Shown here piece by piece: positions 44,573 through 55,204 of a stretch of DNA of 64,000 nt. The notes beneath the pieces are model-generated. The model saw only the letters and a list, made by a program, of their open reading frames with translations. It was not told where the DNA came from and searched no databases. Within the stretch, counting starts at the first letter, position 1. Every line of letters starts with the position of its first letter. Both the position numbers and the translations under genes were made by a program. Source of the DNA: Neofusicoccum parvum (lineage: Eukaryota; Ascomycota; Dothideomycetes; Botryosphaeriales; Botryosphaeriaceae). Where the stretch lies: contig CP087213.1 of the NCBI GenBank assembly GCA_020912385.1, positions 1,674,001 through 1,738,000 on the forward strand, in the 5' to 3' direction.

Positions 44573-44893
44573 CGCGATATATCTCGTCAACGAGCGTCGG
44601 TGGCGTGAACAATGATGGTGACAGGAACCAGGCGACGGGCGTTTGTCGAGGCGGGGGGATGAGCTGAAATGGAGGCCGCAGGCAGCTGGCGCGTGAGAAG
44701 GTGCGGCGAGCGCGCAATGATCGACGCAGGTCGGGCAGGGATCTGAGCCGCAGACCCCGCCGAGAGCCCGTGGGGCAGCGCTCGCTGCCAGAGTGCCGAA
44801 CCAAGGCACCACTGTTCTCCATGACAGCCTTCCCTTGCATCTCTATTCTTTCTCTTCTCAGTCTCCAGCGCTGTCTGGACCGCTCATCGCACC
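44573..44893. promoter_or_regulatory. Divergent promoter region, LENG1-like / IST1
   Basis: Only 321 bases separate the two start codons, so the two transcripts very probably share a promoter. No specific motif is claimed. Confidence 0.5.
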
Positions 44894-45978
44894 ATGCCTC
44901 CTCCGACCCTAGTCGTAAGGCCCCGACCAGCTTTCCCAATCCCAATCACGCTCATCAGCTCTCGCAGTCCCGGCTCAAGGTCCAGCTTAAGCTGTCGATA
45001 TCACGTCTGCGCATGACGCAACAGAAAGATACGGCGCTCGCAAAGCAGTCACGGCGCTCGATGGCACAGCTGCTCGAAGTTAGTCCTCCCCAGAACCTCC
45101 CCAGAAACCCACCCAACTACTCTGACCGCTCCGCGCCGCAACCGCTCCGTCTCCCACGATCGTCCCACTAATGCTCGGCACCTTCTACCATCCAGCAAGG
45201 CAAGATCGAGTCCGCCAAAATCCGCATCGAGAACATCATCCGCCAAGACATAACGACCGAGCTTCACGAGATCCTCGAGCTCTACTGCGAGCTCCTCCTC
45301 GCGCGCTCCCAGCTCCTCGACCCGCCCTCGTCCTCGCCCGCGCTGCGCCCCACCTCCCCCTCCCAACCGCAATGCGACCCGGGCCTGGAAGAAGCCGTGC
45401 GCAGCCTGATCTACGCAGCGCCGCGCACGGAAGTGAAGGAGCTGCACTCGGCGCGGGCGCTGCTGGTCGAGAAGTTCGGCAAGGACTTCGCGCTGTCGGC
45501 CATGGAGGGCGAGGGCGTCGCGGAGCGCGTCCTCAACAAGCTCAAGGTCGAGACGCCCGCGCCCGCCCTCGTCGACGCCTACATGCGCGAGATCGCCCGC
45601 GCCTACGGCATCCACATCCCCGGCGACCCGGAGGAGGAGGAGGCCGACGACGAGGACGCGGATGACGACGAGCCCGGCGATGGCGAGAAGGTTAAGGCGC
45701 TGGAGGCGCCGCTGGAGGCAGAGGATCTGACCAAGGCGACGCCGCCGAAGAAGCTGGGCCCGGCGAGTCCGTTGCGGATTGCGCCGCCCAGTCCAAGCTC
45801 GGAGAACGTGGCGCCGAAGGTTAAGCTGCCGGGTCCGCCGGATTTGAAGCCGGGAGGGAAACTAAAGAAGGTAGAGGAGGAAGAAGGGAAGAAGAAGAAG
45901 AAGAGTGACGACGGGCCGGGTGGAAAGATACCAGATGTGGATGAGCTGGCAAAGAGGTTTGCGGCATTGAAGAGGTAG
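44894..45978 (+). CDS. IST1: IST1, ESCRT-III-related regulator of Vps4
   Basis: Exons 44894-44914, about 44968-45078 and 45196-45978 give 304 residues. The acceptor of the first intron could also be nine bases earlier, still in frame. After MPPPTLV the IST1 domain begins with SRLKVQLKLSISRLRM, continues through DTALAKQSRRSMAQLLE and GKIESAKIRIENIIRQD, and ends near residue 170. IST1 forms ESCRT-III-like filaments and tunes the Vps4 ATPase on multivesicular bodies. The rest is an acidic linker, Pro-rich patches and a Lys stretch. The last residues, VDELAKRFAALKR, match the MIM1 pattern (LxxRxxxLK) that binds the MIT domain of Vps4. Third codon positions are C-rich early in exon 3 and G-rich later. 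Confidence 0.92.
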
Positions 45979-46905
45979 TCCGGCGGATTTGGTGGCAAGT
46001 CACGGAGCTCATACTCAATAAGCGATGACGGCATGAAGTTGGAGTACTGATGGAGCTTCAAGATACGCACGTCGGTGTTAGCCTTTTTCAGTGACCCTTA
46101 AATCAGATTCAGATTAATTCACTATGTGAGGCCGTTGTCTAAGTACATACATTACGTCGCTAGTCGCTCAGCATTTGTGACAGCGACCCGTCCTGTAAAG
46201 TTGTGTCTAGTATGTGATTGTTTCTTATTGGGGCAGGTGACTGGCAGGATATCGAAACCGTAAACGAAGCGTATATAGAAATTATAGATAAGCATTGGGT
46301 GATATACTTTGTTGCCGGTCGATTTCTTCAATTTGTCATGTGTGACTGTTTCAACACTTTGCAAAGAGCTATATAGCGCATGATATTATCCATATCGCTC
46401 ACGTACAGATTTTTTCGCCCGTTGGGAGACTCTACTACTCCAGGGGAATCGCCGAAGCAAATAGAAGACATAGAGGTGGTAGAAAATCACCACGGCCACC
46501 ACTGGTAATCTGGCTTGTACAATCGACGTTCCTCACTTATAGAAAGATAATTAGTTGTGTAAGTCCAACAAAAGTTAATGGATGCTCCAGAAAACTCCGA
46601 AGGTCATGCGCCCTTTTTGCCCCCACCTTCCCAATTCTCGCCCGTTGTGCAACCCGATGACCTTTCCGTGGAAGAAGCAGAATCCACTATACTCCACATG
46701 TACCTAGTGAGACAGTGCGCTTTGATATTTTGTTTTGACGGTGAAGCTCATGCTTACGACCACATGCGTATCCAACCATGAAAGAATCGAGATATTGGAT
46801 ATAATAGAAGAGAATCGAGTGGACACCGACTCCAGGACAAATGCCGCTCCTTTTTGTTGGGACAATAAAGATATAACTAGCTTAAGGAAGCTTAACAAAG
46901 GTTGT
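45979..46905. other. AT-rich convergent intergenic region
   Basis: About 930 bases between the 3' ends of IST1 and the FlbE-like gene. It is clearly AT-richer than the surroundings. Short frames on both strands show no family signal. It could include a decayed mobile element, but I see no terminal repeats or protein remnant to support that. Confidence 0.4.
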
Positions 46906-47806
46906 TTAGACGGCTGTGCCAGGAAGGGGCGGTGGCATAGCCATCTCTTTGGCCTTCTCGTTCTCGAGTTTGCGAAGATCCTTGAGGCTGCATAGGGTGT
47001 CAGTATCCTTGTATTGATATTGCGGGGAAGAAGTCACGATGCCCAGCAGTGGAACCTTACCTCCTTGCCTTCTTGAGTTGCCCAAAGCCACTGAACCACC
47101 TCTTCATGCTCTTGCTTGTGCTTGGCCTTTGCTGCTCGATACTTTCCTTCGCCGTACTACTCACGCTGCCACTCTTTCCGCTCTTGCTGATGCTTGGGCT
47201 GTTCCGGCTGTGCGCCTTCACAGGCTCGTGGCCGTTCTGCTGCCCGTTTTCTAGTGCATGCCCCCGTTTCGAGGGACCATTGCCGTTGGTCAACGCCATG
47301 TCCCGCATGTCCGCCTCGATATCTCCGTTGATAGATTCATCATCATATTCCTCCTCGTATAGCTCGTCTTCGCTGTCAATAATTGAAGGTGGGCGGCGCT
47401 CCGTGTCCTGGCACACTACGACGAACCAACCGACTCGTTCACCAGGGGCAATCTTGTCGCGCAGCTCGGTGACGGCTTCCCACTGCTCATTAGGCACACC
47501 ACGTCCCATGATCTCCCCGACCTCAACACCGAGACGGATCTCCTCGACAACGTCGGCCACATACGCGTACGGCTGCACGTTGTCCCCTTTGTCGGCCAAC
47601 TCAATGTCGAACTGCTCGACAAAGTGCAGGTCCGGCAATCCCTTCATCGGCTCCGCATAGACCTTCTGGAAGTTCTCCCGCAAGCATGCCACCGTATCCG
47701 GGGCCATGAGCCATTCCGCCGCTGCATCGTCGAGGTTCTGCAGGATGATGTGGATTCGAATGAGACTGCGGGGCCAGCGAAAGCCGTGCAAAAGATACGT
47801 TGGCAT
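46906..47806 (-). CDS. FlbE-like fungal developmental regulator (probable)
   Basis: Exons 47806-47061 and 46987-46906 join to 275 residues. The N-terminus MPTYLLHGFRWPRSLIRIHI, followed by LQNLDDAAAEWLMAP, resembles what I recall of FlbE, an upstream activator of conidiation in Aspergillus that localises to hyphal tips. Other blocks are YAYVADVVEEIRLGVEVGE and KIAPGERVGWFVVVCQD. The C-terminal half is disordered (Ser, Asn, Gly, Glu) and ends with a basic MKRWFSGFGQLKKARR segment. The last exon adds a helical SLKDLRKLENEKAKEM and a Pro tail. Reading through the donor would stop at once (TAA at 47059-47057) and lose it. The family name is from memory; the fold is not assigned to a known activity. 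The long upstream in-frame extension has no similarity. Confidence 0.65.
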
Positions 47807-50308
47807 CGTAGGTGGTGGCTTCGTCGGTGTGCCGAAGGAGAGCGTAGGGTACAGATGGTGGGTTCGGGTGGCAGGCGGAGGGCTGCGTTTGCAGACGTAG
47901 ATGGAGTGATGCGGGCGAAGATGAGCGCCAATTATCAGGTTCGTGCTATAGGCGTGGAGGCGGGAGCGCGAGGATCCTCGTTGGACGTCGAAAGAAGCTG
48001 AGGCGTCTCGTCCGGGCAGGTATACGGGCGTCGGGGGCCCAAGAGCTTGAGATGGCGCGAGTGGATGAGCAGTGGACAGCAGTTTCCCTCCTCTCTGCCT
48101 CCCGTCCCGTCCGTCCCTCCTCCTCCAACTGCCGCGATAGGTGGGCCGGACAGCCAGCAGGCAGTCGGCGGGTGGTACAAATGGGCCGTACGGCTGCTTC
48201 TTCAGCGCGTGGAGGTGTCGGGGCGCTGCATTTCGGGTTGCACGTATGACACTGGCGCTTCCCGGAGTGGAAGAGCTGCCCTTGGAGAGCACCAGTCAAC
48301 GGCGGCGGTGGGCGCGGCGGCTCGCAGGTGGTGCGCGCAGCGCTGGGGAGGCGAATTGGCGTGGAGATGGAGCACGGCTGGAGCAGCGGAGCACGAGGGC
48401 TAAGAGGGTCAGCGGGCCGGCCGTTGCGATGGAGGAGATGCGATTTGGGGGAGGCGCCAGGCCGCAGCTCCGATCGATAAACTCTGGGAGCCCCGGCCCG
48501 CCTGCGCTTAGCGACGCCCGGCGCTGCGCGCAGTCGGTGCCCCTTGTGCTTGATCAGCAGCCATTGGCTCGCCGCCGCCGCCGACACGCTGATCCCCACG
48601 CCCAGACCTCCGAGGCCATGACCGCCGCCCAACGTTGTTCCCTCCTCTCCACGCCCTCCCGTGTCGCCCTGCTCTCGCCCGCCGTGCCTGCCCTCGCATG
48701 CCCGCGCATCCGCAGCCCGCCGTCGCCGTCGCCATCGCCGCCGCTCTCCTGCCTCCCTCGTCCGCCGTGGCCTGCGCCAAGCGGCTGTCGATAGCGTCCA
48801 CAGCGCACCGCCATAGCGGCCGGCGATAGCCTTATCTCCTTGGGGATCAGCCACGGTGACGGTGACGGCGAGGGGCACCAGCACTATCGACCCCTCCCTG
48901 GCCTGGCCTGTCGATCCTTCCGCTACCCTTTCTGCGCAGCGTCCGCTCAAACTTCCGGAAGGAGCCTTCCCCAGGGATCTCGCTGCGCGCGCTCTCTGCC
49001 GCGTCTCCACTCCACGCGCTGCCCTCCAACTTGGAGACGTGCGGCGAGCCTCCGGGCCTAGGATGAACGCCTGACCGCCGTGCCTGCACTCGCACGTAAC
49101 GTCACGTTTCACATGAAGCTAGTTGGCCATGATACCCCTCAGCGGCCTCCCGCCAACCTGGAGCTTGGGGCATTATCTGCCTCGTTTCATATGCAGTCTG
49201 CCGCGGAATACACGGCATGAACGTTCCTCGCCTGACAGACTCCGGCTGTGTCTGAGGGCCCGGGATGCATCTGTCTTCGATGCGGCAGCTTCCTGTGCGA
49301 GTTGTTCCACTAATCACGGCGCCAGTTCTCTGTTTCGACCGCAGAAAGAGACTTTGAGTTCCTGCGAGGTACCGGCATCTCAGAACAGAAACTCTTGTTT
49401 GCCCCCAGACATGCAACGGATGTGCGTTGAGGACGAAGGCAATTGATCTGCACGTGAAGACGACTGGCCGCCGGCAATAAGGCACCATGTGCTGATCTCC
49501 CAATTTATCTCATTCTCAGGGCTGGTGGGATGCTCGACCACTGCCGCATCTGCAGCATCCTGGCCAACAAGCATTCACGGCCTGTGTCGAAACTCAAGGT
49601 CAAGGGTGCGGGAACGTAGCGTGCGTCACGCAGCATCGCGACTCGCACAGAATCCCCGGTTGCTGCCAGGATGTGGCCGAATTCCGGATGCCGCAGTGCT
49701 TGACGTTTCTCCCCATGAGTCTCTTGGGATCATCGGGGCTTGTCCCCGACAAGCTTCCAACGCACTCGCTAGTCACAACACTTGAGTTTGTCGAAGTGTG
49801 CCTTGTTGTTTCAGGTATTCGCTCTGTCCCATTGCGGCACCACGTACTGCTGCCCTTTACTCAGCATTTGAAGACAACCCGGCTGTTGATGGGCGAACCA
49901 GTCCAAGGAGCCTTACACACAACAGCATCACCTATCCAGCCAAAGCAACAGTATTTACACGCACGAGCCGTCCACTTTACGGACTGACAAGCACAGGACA
50001 TCACGAGTGTTTCGATGTACCCTACGGCCGTTTGATCAGCCGAGCCGATCTCACAGAACTTCATGACCTTACACGTCAACTCAGCTTACCATCCATCGCC
50101 CAGCACAAGCCATACACATCCCGCAACCAGCCACAAAGCGCCCGCATCAATCCGAGCGAAGCTCTGGGCCGTCTTCGGCGCAACCCCCTAGCCAGAAAAA
50201 AATTTCCCGCATGTGGTCCGGGCCAACGTCGGACATGTCAACACCACATTCCAGACCACCACCACTCCTCCGCAACACCCTGGACGTCCTTGCAGGCGGC
50301 AAAAGAGA
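47807..50308. other. Intergenic region, no protein gene supported
   Basis: About 2.5 kb. The part next to the FlbE-like gene (47.8-49.1 kb) is very GC-rich and yields long open frames on both strands with Arg/Ala/Gly-rich translations. The part from 49.1 to 50.3 kb is more balanced and shows only short frames. It probably includes the FlbE-like promoter. I see no mobile element or RNA gene before the tRNA-Gly. Confidence 0.4.
50301..50304 (-). terminator. Pol III terminator of tRNA-Gly
   Basis: On the reverse strand a run of four T begins four bases after the tRNA 3' end, the usual Pol III stop signal. Confidence 0.55.
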
Positions 50309-50447
50309 TGCGTCGGCCGGGAATCGAACCCGGGGCTCATCGAAACATGGTGTTGAGCTCTCGGGAGAACCCCTTTTCAGGGGCTGCTCCTGGGGAGGCT
50401 ACAACCTTGCATGGCAACGATGAATTTTACCACTAAACCACCAACGC
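50309..50447 (-). tRNA. tRNA-Gly(GCC) with a 68-base intron
   Basis: The reverse strand folds as a tRNA. The acceptor stem GCGTTGG pairs with CCGACGC (one G-T pair) and discriminator A follows. The D arm contains TGGTTTAGTGG (A box). Anticodon stem CATCG/CGATG closes the loop TTGCCAT with anticodon GCC, and the T arm contains GGTTCGATTCC (B box). The exons are 50447-50412 (36 bases) and 50343-50309 (35 bases), 71 in total. The intron, 50411-50344, sits one base after the anticodon, the canonical place, and is long for a tRNA intron; it contains a CCCCTGAAAAGGGG hairpin. Confidence 0.95.
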
Positions 50448-51506
50448 TGTGCTGCTTGTTATGGAAGGGACGAGGGGGTGTGCTATTATCTGGAACAGAA
50501 AGAGCGGCGTGAGTAGGTGGGGGGCAGACGAGAGCGGAAACTTGCACAAGGAGGCACGGAGGTGATCGCGGAGCCAAACAGCGCTCGCAGAAGACAATGA
50601 CGGTGGGGACCACCCGGAACATCCAGGGTTTCATCAAACGAGTAGCCCCTAGATTCCGCTGTCCCTCTCGCTCTGCTGTGCTCGTGGCCAGTACCGCTGC
50701 TGTAAGTAACATCTGGGTAGTGTATGCCTTGCGGGTATCGGCCTTACTATGGCCATGGAATTAACGCCGATGTTCTGTTTTTGGATTGAAAGAGAACCAC
50801 TCGCCGATTCTATTGTTGTCAGTATCCGACGTCGACAATGCGGCCTACGGTCGCCGGGCTGAGCCGCAGAGCCGCAGGGCCGCATCAGCCTTGTTGCTTT
50901 GCCTTGCGGCCACGCAAGCGCTTCTGCATCCGGCCGCTCATGCATATACGCCAATGGTACGTATGCGGATTCCTGCAAGCCACTTTCTGCATAATACATC
51001 AGCTGGTCTGAAAAGCAACAGCCATCAAAACTCCGGACAGCTGAGAGAGGCTGAATGGTGCCCGCTCCTGTTTCGTGGCCATTCAGCGGGTCGATAAGAT
51101 GTATCCTCAATGGCTCATTATCACAAACTTCCCTCCAGCGCCCACAAGCGTTTGTATTTGCTGGTTTCAGCACGCCACAGCCCAGCCCATCCCACGAAAA
51201 CGAGTGCACATGTGCAACCCTTGAGAAGCCTCTCTGTACAATAATGCCGTGTTATCCGCAGCCTGGCTATAAGGCTTCAGCCAACCCAGGTTGGAGTTTC
51301 AATCTGGAAAAGATGCTCGTGCTTTTGAAAGCAAGGTAAACACAACTCACACCTAGCAAGCTATGAGACCAAGACGATTCTCGACTCTGCCGCTGGTACT
51401 CGGGAAAGGCAACCACCAGCCTTGCCCCCGGGTTGAGTTGTGGCTCCCAGCCCTGGCTCTTCATTCGCCTTGCTACACACATTCAATTTCACGATCGCAA
51501 ATACGC
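50448..51506. other. Intergenic region upstream of the NLR-like gene
   Basis: About 1 kb. A minus-strand frame (50649-51209, about 186 codons) exists but has no recognisable domain. Nothing in any frame resembles a NACHT or other NTPase domain that could precede the downstream winged-helix segment. Confidence 0.4.
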
Positions 51507-52748
51507 ATGAGTTCGGATTCGATAAACCGGACAGTCCTCACGAACGTTCTCAAGAAAATAAAGGCGGATGACCGCCCACAAACGCTCAAGCTGCTGCAGT
51601 GGATGTGCTTCGCAGAACGGCCCCTCTCAACGCTAGAACTACAGCATGCACTCGCGATCGACGGCGGAATGAAGTACACCAAGATCAAACACTACTGTAA
51701 GGACGAGAAGAAATTTACTCCGAAAGCCAAACACATGCCCAAAGTCATCCGAAAACTCTCAAGAGGCCTAGTCAAAGTAGTCGATGATCGCGACGACGAC
51801 GACGGCGCCTCGCACGCCCACTTCGCCCACCCGGCCATCAAAGCCTACCTCCTGGCCGAAGGCCTCTCTCTCCTCTCCCGCCATCCGGCAAAAGACAAGA
51901 AAGACCATTCCGCAGCCGCAGCCGCAGCCGCAGCCGCAACCCGCGCGCACCTCCAGCTCTCCCGCTCCTGCATCCGATACCTCGCCCTCAAGGACATCCG
52001 CACCCACCTCGACCGCCACGAGCCCTCCCGCCTCGTCCTCCTCCACCTCCTCCCCCTCGCCCCCTACGCCCTCACCTCCCTCCCGCACCACCTCCGCGCC
52101 CTCGACGCCGCCAACCACCCCCAGCCAGACCTCCTCGCCCTCCTCGCCTTCCCGGCCGCCGACGCCCGCATCCTGGGGGCCTGGCACGCGCTGGCCGCGC
52201 GGCTGGCGCTGCCCACGCGGCTGGAGCGCGGCATGCGTCTCGTGCACCTGCTGGCCGCTTGCGGGGCGGCCGGCGCGCTGCGCGCCGCGCTGGCGGAGGC
52301 CGAGAGGGCGGAGGGGCGCGGGGGCGTCGCGGCGCAGCTGGGGGCGAGGGACGCGCTGGGGCGGACCGCGCTGGCGGTTGCGGCGAGGGAGGGGTGGGTT
52401 GGGTGCGTGGCGGTGGTGCTGGAGATGGGGAAGGGGGTCGAGGTGGATGCGCGGGATGTGTATGGCGAGACGCCGTTGATGCATGCGGCGGCGAGGGGGT
52501 GGGTGGAGGTGGTGCGGGTGCTGGTCGATGAAGGGAGGGCGGATGTGGATGCTAGGAATTGGTGGGGTGCGACGCCGGTGTGGAGGGCGGCGGCGGCGGG
52601 GCATGCGGATGTGGTGAGGGTGCTGCTGGGTAAGGGGGCGGCGCACAGTGAGCCGTATTTTCGGGATTCGTCACCGTTGGCTATGGCGAGGAGGATGGGG
52701 CATGGGGAAATTATTGGGATGTTGAGAGATGCGGGTGCGATGGAGTGA
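51507..52748 (+). CDS. Winged-helix plus ankyrin protein resembling the C-terminal half of a fungal NLR
   Basis: Starting at the ATG at 51507 the frame encodes 413 residues (it is open upstream to 51363, without similarity). Residues about 18-45, DRPQTLKLLQWMCFAERPLS and LELQHALAID, are the start of the winged-helix segment that follows the NACHT domain in fungal STAND/NLR proteins. SHAHFAHPAIKAYLL (about 110-124) matches the usual end of that segment. Residues about 278-413 form four ankyrin-like units, for example GRTALAVAAREGWVGCVAVV and GETPLMHAAARGWVEVVRVL. There is no N-terminal effector domain and no NACHT/P-loop. It may be a truncated NLR, a decoy or a stand-alone ankyrin protein. Codon third positions change abruptly from C to G near 52200. 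Confidence 0.7.
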   Translation: MSSDSINRTVLTNVLKKIKADDRPQTLKLLQWMCFAERPLSTLELQHALAIDGGMKYTKIKHYCKDEKKFTPKAKHMPKVIRKLSRGLVKVVDDRDDDDGASHAHFAHPAIKAYLLAEGLSLLSRHPAKDKKDHSAAAAAAAAATRAHLQLSRSCIRYLALKDIRTHLDRHEPSRLVLLHLLPLAPYALTSLPHHLRALDAANHPQPDLLALLAFPAADARILGAWHALAARLALPTRLERGMRLVHLLAACGAAGALRAALAEAERAEGRGGVAAQLGARDALGRTALAVAAREGWVGCVAVVLEMGKGVEVDARDVYGETPLMHAAARGWVEVVRVLVDEGRADVDARNWWGATPVWRAAAAGHADVVRVLLGKGAAHSEPYFRDSSPLAMARRMGHGEIIGMLRDAGAME

Positions 52749-52891
52749 GTGGGGTGTTTGTTTGCATACAAATTGGATTTTACATTTTGGTATGATGAGT
52801 GGCCGTCGTGCGTTCGTCAAATTCATACAAAAAATGCAGGTGATTTCCCTTTCCCCATTCGAACGGATTCCAAGCAATTGGAAAGATATTA

Positions 52892-54691
52892 CTAATACTG
52901 ACCCTCCAGCGTGAATGTACCAGTCTTCGTGATGAGATATTCGTTGACGGCGACGTCCTTTCCGGACTCCTTCCCGTAGCCTGATTCTTTAATACCACCA
53001 AATGGCGATTCAGCAGCAGAGGAGTTTCCTGGGAATCATATCAGAATGGTGTTTCGCATATATTTTTCAGGGGCTCGCGGCTTACCGGTGTTCATGCCAA
53101 TCATACCAGCCTCCAGATTCTCCAATAGGCGCCACATACGATCCACGTTCTTCGTGAAGCAGTACGACGCCAGGCCCATGCTCGTGTCATTAGCAGCCTT
53201 GACAGCTTCATCTTCCGTCTCGAAGCGGTAGACGGCCGCCACAGGCGCGAAGATCTCTTCGCATGAAACCAGCATGTCCGGCTTCATACCCGTCAGGATT
53301 GTCGGCTCGAAGAAGTACCCACCCTTTCCTTCCACACGCTTGCCACCCGTGACGACCTTGGCGCCCTTGTCCGCCGCGTCCTTGACAAGCTGATCCGCCT
53401 TGTCGAGACCACGAGGTGTAGTGACTGGGCCCAAGCTCGTGCCGTCGGCAGCACCATGGCCAATCTTCAGCTTTCCCGTCTCCTCGGCGAAGCGCTTGAC
53501 GAAGGCGTCGTAGATTCCAGACTGCACGTAGATGCGGTTGGCAGTAATGCAGGCCTGGCCGGCGTGGCGCCACTTGAGCGGGCACAGCTGGGCCATGGTC
53601 TGGTCAAGCGAGGCGTCGTCGAAGACCAGAACGGGACAGTTGCCACCCAGCTCAAGCGTCACCTTCTTGAGCCCGTCGGCGGCGTTGCGCGCTACGATCT
53701 TGCCTACGCGCGTGCTCCCCGTAAACGTCACCTTCTTGACCAGCGGGTGCCGCGTCAGCGCCTCGCTCAGCTCGGGCGTCTTGTCCAGGTCGGTCGTGAG
53801 CACGTTGAAGGCGCCGGGCGGGAAGCCAGCCTGTGTCGCCAGATGGGCCAGCGTCAGCGCCGTGAGCGGCGTTTCGGGGGATGGCTTCACGATCATGGTG
53901 CAGCCGGCAGCCAGGGCGGCGCTGGCCTTGCGCAGGACCATGGCGATGGGGAAGTTCCACGGGACCAGCGCGGCGGCAACGCCGATGGGCTGCTTGATAG
54001 TGAAGATGCGCCTGTTCGGCAGGGCAGGGGCGAAGACGGTGCCCTGGATGCGCTCGGCCTCGCCTGCGAACCACCAGGTGAAGCCGGTGGAGTAATCGAG
54101 CTCGCCGTACGCCTCGGCCAGCGGCTTGCCCGTCTCATACGTCAGCAGCGTCGCCAGGTCGTCGCGGTTCTCGCGGATCAGCGAGTCCCACTTGAACAGC
54201 ATCTGCGCGCGCTGCCGCGGCGTGATCTTGCGGTACGACTCGAAGCACTCGTGGGCGCTGCGCACAGCGGCGTCTACGTCTGACGCGTCGTTGGTCGGGC
54301 ATGTCGTCCAGGCTTTGCCGGTGCCGGGGTCTGTTTGTGGGTTGCAGAAGTTGGCATTTGCGCTTGAGGAAGAGCACAGGCGGGGCGAAACACAGAGCGG
54401 AATGCAGCATTCAGGGCATTGGAGTTCGGATACCTCTGATTGGAAAGCCACGGGAAATCACTCGACAGATACACTTGCAACAAGACGAACGACGCGAGGG
54501 AAGTCGGACTCACCAAGAACCTCAAAGGTCGCGCCGGACTTGGCCTTTGTCCATTCGCCATGGACGTAGGACTGGTTGCGGAAGAGGTCGGGGTTTTTGA
54601 GCTGCGGTCGGGCGGTGCATCAGCCCCGCGCTGCCCCGCGGTGGAGGCCGGAGAGGCAAACCTTGAACGGGAGCTCGTGGGAGGAACCCAT
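52892..54691 (-). CDS. UGA2: Succinate-semialdehyde dehydrogenase
   Basis: Exons 54691-54662, 54601-54514, 54330-53086 and 53028-52892 join to 499 residues, close to yeast Uga2 (497). Aldehyde dehydrogenase landmarks are all visible: VPWNFPIAMVLRKASAALAAG (coenzyme site), FTGSTRVGK, the catalytic Glu in LELGGN (about 266) and the catalytic Cys in GQACITANR (about 297), then EEIFAPVAAVYRF and the C-terminal SPFGGIKESGYGKESG with a YLITKTG ending. The subfamily (SSADH, GabD-type) is chosen from GYFFEPTILTGMKPDM and the family length. The enzyme oxidises succinate semialdehyde to succinate in the GABA shunt. No organelle signal is evident. It is head to head with an SDR gene over 513 bases. Confidence 0.9.
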
Positions 54692-55204
54692 GTTGTAGGA
54701 GCTCTTTCTGGCGTGGACTAGTGCGGTGGCCGGGCGGAGGCAAGCGAGACACGTTCGTCCTGGACGAGGCAGAGCCCGCCATGGTCCTGCCTTAAGAAGG
54801 AGCCCTGGCGGCGGGCTGCCGGGCCACCCGCCTATCAGCGGCTGCGTTTGCGTGGCACCGACCCCGACAGGTGCGGAGAAGGGAGACGCGCCGTCCCACC
54901 TCCGCGCAGCCGGTTCGGGTAAGAAGAAGGCGGGGGTGCAGGTTGGGGAAGTGGGGTTGGGCCGCGTTTGTCTGGTCGTGGCCGCCCCGCGCCGCCGTGC
55001 CGTGCGCGCTCGCAGCCAGCATTATTTTCTCGTGGCCGCCCGCGCCCAGGCGCAAGCACCTTGACGTCGTTGGAGACCTGGGAGGAGGAGGCTGACGTTA
55101 AAAGGCCACGCGGGGGCCGTGTCCTCTAAGAATGCGAGGCTTCCGGCGGCGCGACGTACTAATCATTCCTCATCATCGACACTGCCGAATTGGGAACTGC
55201 GAAA
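54692..55204. promoter_or_regulatory. Divergent promoter region, SSADH / SDR
   Basis: This 513-base GC-rich spacer lies between outward-facing start codons, so the two dehydrogenase genes could be co-expressed. No defined binding site is claimed. Confidence 0.45.

Noticed and set aside
45979..46905. Possible decayed transposon in the AT-rich gap
   Set aside because: Lower GC is visible, but there are no terminal repeats, target duplication or transposase remnant.
47807..48292. N-terminal extension of the FlbE-like protein
   Set aside because: In frame but without similarity; the conserved protein begins exactly at MPTYLLHGFRWP.
47946..49112. 388-codon minus-strand frame
   Set aside because: Lies in the GC-rich upstream region of the FlbE-like gene; translation is Arg/Ala/Gly-rich without domain or conserved pattern.
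50649..51209. 186-codon minus-strand frame
   Set aside because: No recognisable domain, no supporting splice sites, and unlike coding composition of neighbours.
51768..52646. 292-codon minus-strand frame rich in His, Arg and Pro
   Set aside because: Antisense shadow of the ankyrin gene.
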